The notes below the pieces were generated by a model, which saw only the letters and a list, made by a program, of their open reading frames with translations, made no database searches and was not told the DNA's origin. The translations under genes were made by a program, and so were the position numbers. From Chitinophagaceae bacterium UBA3430 (GTDB taxonomy: Bacteria > Bacteroidota > Bacteroidia > Chitinophagales > Chitinophagaceae), in NCBI GenBank assembly GCA_002378975.1, contig DFST01000171.1, positions 1,369 to 18,136 on the forward strand: a stretch of 16,768 nt of DNA, written 5' to 3'. This document shows positions 14,720 through 16,768 of this stretch, one piece after another. Numbering within the stretch: position 1 is the first letter of the stretch; every line of letters starts with the position of its first letter.

Positions 14720-16591
14720 GTGGGAAAAATCTCGATCAATCTGTCCGGGGGCGGCTTGTCCAAAAAGGAAGTTGTTGTTGGAGTCGACCTTGGCACGACG
14801 AATAGTTTGATTGCCTGGGTTGATCCGATTTCCAAACAACCAAGATGTTTGTCAGACGATGCTGGGCGATTTTCTATTCCTTCCCTTGTTCACGTCGATG
14901 TTTCCGGGGGGATGAATGTTGGTTATGATGCTCGCCAACACATCAGTAGTGATCCTTCTTCAGTGATTTATTCCGTTAAGCGACTCATTGGGCTTAATCG
15001 AAAGGACCAAGAGGCGAATCCTGATCAGTTTCGATTTTCTTACCCTATTCGGTTTGCATCACATAACGGAGACATAGAAATTGATCTCGGGCCAAAAGGG
15101 TACGCTCCTTCGCAAATCTCCGCAGAGATCCTGAAGAAACTAAAAGAGCAGGCTGAAACGCAGTTAGGTCAGAAAATTACGAAGGCCGTGATCACGGTAC
15201 CGGCCTATTTTAACGATTCACAGCGACAAGCCACCCGGGAAGCCGGACGGTTGGCCGGCCTGGATGTGTTGCGGATTATCAATGAACCCACAGCTGCTAG
15301 TTTGGCTTATGGCATTGGGTTAACGCATGCTGGAACGCGTCGAGTTGCTGTTTATGATCTGGGGGGAGGAACCTTTGATATTTCCATACTTGAGATCACC
15401 GATGGGGTTTTTGAAGTATTAGCTACCCATGGAGATACTCAATTGGGTGGCGATGATTTTGATCAACGCATTGTTTCTTACTGGAAGGGAACCACGCTTT
15501 CAGCTGATATTGATCTAGAAGACTCCGGGAAGTTGCGCATACTGGCCGAACAGGCAAAATGCATATTGACTGAAAAGGATTCCTTTACCGGTCAGATAGG
15601 TCACCATCAGTTGCAGTTGTCAAGAATCGATTTTGAACGTTTGATCGAGCCTTTGATCGAGCGGACGATTCGATCTTGTCAGCATGCTTTACAAGATGCC
15701 GGTTGCACCATTGATCAAATCGAAGAGGTTGTATTGGTAGGGGGCTCTACCCGGGTTCCAGCTGTAATCAGCCGAGTTTCCGAGTTTTTCAAAAGACCGG
15801 TTCGACATTCCATAGACCCTGATCAAGTGGTGGCGTTAGGAGCCGCTATTCAGGCTGATATTTTGGCCGGAAATAATCAGCAACTGCTTTTACTGGATGT
15901 TACCCCGCTTTCATTGGGGATAGAAACGGCAGGGGGACTCATGGATGTATTGATTCCGAGAAATAGCAAAGTTCCGGCTCGTGTTAACCGGCAGTACACT
16001 ACACAGAAAGACGGGCAGAGTGGAATACGGATTTCTGTACATCAAGGGGAAAGAGACCTAGTGAAAGACAATCGGGAGTTGGCAACTTTTCACTTGAAGG
16101 GGATACCGGCCATGCCGGCAGGTTTGCCAAAGGTTCAGGTTTCGTTTCAAATCGATGCGGATGGGATTCTGCAAGTAACTGCCAAAGAATTGAGAAGCGG
16201 AGTGGAGCAGTCGATCAAGATCAATGACAAATTGGGCTTAGACGACGCATTGGTTGAACAGATGATCGAAGCTTCCATCCGGCATGCTACGTCTGATATC
16301 GCCGTTCGAAAATGGACAGAACTGTTAGTGGAGGCTGAGCAATCGATTGAGCAAACAGCTTTATTCATTAATAAGAATCAATCACGCATAACAGATTCAG
16401 AAGTGCAACTGCTCAATGGGGCGTTGGATCAGGTACGTGTTCAGTTGGTTAGCCAACACTCCGACCAATTACAAAAAAGCTTAGATGAGTTAGACATGGT
16501 CGCTCGACCAATCGCTGAGCGGGTCATGGATGAAGCAATTTCCGATGCTTTGCAAGGCAGGAGCATATCCGGGTTGGATCCAGAAAGTTGA
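14720..16591 (+). CDS. hscA: Hsp70-family chaperone, HscA-like (iron-sulfur cluster assembly)
   Basis: ATP-dependent Hsp70 chaperone. HscA works with IscU and HscB to transfer newly built iron-sulfur clusters. The 623-residue protein has the full Hsp70 layout: GVDLGTTNS near residue 22, VPAYFNDSQRQATREAGRLAG, NEPTAASLAYG, the phosphate-2 motif DLGGGTFD starting at Asp213, VVLVGGSTRVPAV near 336-348, and the interdomain linker LLLLDVTPLSLGIET around 388-402. The substrate-binding domain follows, then a helical lid ending without the EEVD- or DnaK-like Gly-rich tail. The N-terminal KISINLSGG extension before the nucleotide-binding domain and the short tail resemble Bacteroidota HscA rather than DnaK as I recall them. 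The start is a GTG at 14720; the next in-frame alternative is a TTG at 14756, which would drop the conserved extension. No isc or hscB gene is in the window. A general DnaK paralogue is the alternative. Confidence 0.85.
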   Translation: MGKISINLSGGGLSKKEVVVGVDLGTTNSLIAWVDPISKQPRCLSDDAGRFSIPSLVHVDVSGGMNVGYDARQHISSDPSSVIYSVKRLIGLNRKDQEANPDQFRFSYPIRFASHNGDIEIDLGPKGYAPSQISAEILKKLKEQAETQLGQKITKAVITVPAYFNDSQRQATREAGRLAGLDVLRIINEPTAASLAYGIGLTHAGTRRVAVYDLGGGTFDISILEITDGVFEVLATHGDTQLGGDDFDQRIVSYWKGTTLSADIDLEDSGKLRILAEQAKCILTEKDSFTGQIGHHQLQLSRIDFERLIEPLIERTIRSCQHALQDAGCTIDQIEEVVLVGGSTRVPAVISRVSEFFKRPVRHSIDPDQVVALGAAIQADILAGNNQQLLLLDVTPLSLGIETAGGLMDVLIPRNSKVPARVNRQYTTQKDGQSGIRISVHQGERDLVKDNRELATFHLKGIPAMPAGLPKVQVSFQIDADGILQVTAKELRSGVEQSIKINDKLGLDDALVEQMIEASIRHATSDIAVRKWTELLVEAEQSIEQTALFINKNQSRITDSEVQLLNGALDQVRVQLVSQHSDQLQKSLDELDMVARPIAERVMDEAISDALQGRSISGLDPES

Positions 16592-16669
16592 GGGTTGTAA
16601 GCTCGACGGGTGTGTGCGAAAACCGGATAAAGATTCTGGCAAAAAAATTAGAGTAACTTTTATTTCCCC

Positions 16670-16677
16670 TATCTTCG
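16670..16677 (+). promoter_or_regulatory. Weak candidate -7 element for rpsU
   Basis: TATCTTCG matches TAnnTTTG at all but one defined position and is preceded by TTA rather than TTG at 19 bases. It would give a leader of roughly 20 bases, just enough to hold the Shine-Dalgarno sequence. Transcription by read-through from hscA is equally possible because I see no terminator in 16592-16669. Confidence 0.25.
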
Positions 16678-16685
16678 CTTCCCCA

Positions 16686-16694
16686 AAAGGAGGT
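16686..16694 (+). promoter_or_regulatory. Perfect Shine-Dalgarno sequence of rpsU
   Basis: AAAGGAGGT can pair with nine bases of the 16S rRNA anti-Shine-Dalgarno tail. The GGAGG core is six bases before the ATG at 16700, the ideal spacing. No other gene start in the window has a comparable site; most have A/T-rich leaders instead. In Bacteroidota the anti-Shine-Dalgarno is normally covered by ribosomal proteins including bS21, so this site probably senses bS21-free ribosomes. Confidence 0.9.
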
Positions 16695-16699
16695 ATACT

Positions 16700-16768
16700 A
16701 TGCTCATCATCGACTCAAAAGACTGCGAAAACATCGACAAGGCCCTGAAGAAGTACAAAAAGAAGTAC
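16700..16768 (+). CDS. rpsU: 30S ribosomal protein bS21, N-terminal 23 residues (partial, runs off right edge)
   Basis: Small basic protein of the 30S platform near the 3' end of 16S rRNA. I translated the frame from the ATG at 16700 to the window end. It reads MLIIDSKDCENIDKALKKYK and then KKY, which fits the bS21 N-terminus (MLIIxxKDxExIDxALKxYKKK) of Bacteroidota very well. The rest of the expected 60-70 residues lies outside. The start is unambiguous because of the perfect Shine-Dalgarno sequence upstream. It lies 108 bases after hscA on the same strand. Autoregulation through that site is established for relatives in the phylum and likely here. Confidence 0.92.
   Translation, partial: MLIIDSKDCENIDKALKKYKKKY

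Noticed and set aside
16623..16639. Hairpin CCGGA...TTCTGG after hscA as a terminator
   Set aside because: Five pairs including one G-T wobble, and the following run is A rather than T on the plus strand.
1..16768. CRISPR arrays, insertion sequences, prophage or integration sites
   Set aside because: I found no regularly spaced repeats, transposase or integrase motifs, and the tRNA-Gln is not followed by a partial tRNA repeat.

Overview
The window looks like a chromosomal segment from a member of the Bacteroidota. Four observations point there. A PorV/PorQ-type outer-membrane protein is followed directly by a very long C25-peptidase (PorU-type) protein with a YPNPF-style C-terminal sorting domain, which is type IX secretion machinery. 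Most start codons have no Shine-Dalgarno sequence, while the single perfect one lies in front of rpsU, a known peculiarity of this phylum. Matches to the Bacteroidota -7 element TAnnTTTG occur in front of most transcription units. The HscA-like, TyrS, CcmB and bS21 proteins also have Bacteroidota-like N-termini as I remember them. A Chitinophagia/Saprospiria-like lineage is my best guess but is not proven. I see no phage genes, insertion sequences or CRISPR arrays.

Layout, left to right. (1) On the minus strand, thymidine kinase (tdk) is followed by the first 65 codons of a heme-exporter permease (ccmB), which runs off the left edge. (2) A conserved protein of unknown function on the plus strand converges on, and overlaps, a minus-strand Kdo transferase (waaA/kdtA). 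(3) A divergent promoter region leads into a tight four-gene plus-strand operon for nucleotide sugars: a WbpE-like sugar aminotransferase, a TviB/WbpO-like UDP-HexNAc 6-dehydrogenase, rfbC and rfbD. (4) A perfect bidirectional terminator separates that operon from a minus-strand tRNA-Gln(TTG), which has the best promoter in the window. Upstream of the tRNA lies tyrS, also on the minus strand. (5) Divergent from tyrS are a PorV2-like outer-membrane protein and a 1675-residue PorU2-like protein, 12 bases apart. (6) An HscA/DnaK-family chaperone follows. (7) The start of rpsU (ribosomal protein bS21) runs off the right edge, behind a 9-base Shine-Dalgarno sequence.

Functional themes. WaaA and the four-gene operon belong to surface polysaccharide and lipid A-core synthesis. 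PorV2/PorU2 probably belong to processing or anchoring of type IX secretion cargo; in known members of that system, cargo is joined to an A-type lipopolysaccharide, so the two themes may connect. The rest (tdk, tyrS, tRNA-Gln, hscA, rpsU, ccmB) is housekeeping. Four starts deserve correction or checking (aminotransferase, dehydrogenase, tyrS, waaA). I found no wholly new system. The most interesting items are the PorV2-PorU2 pair and the rpsU translation-initiation region.
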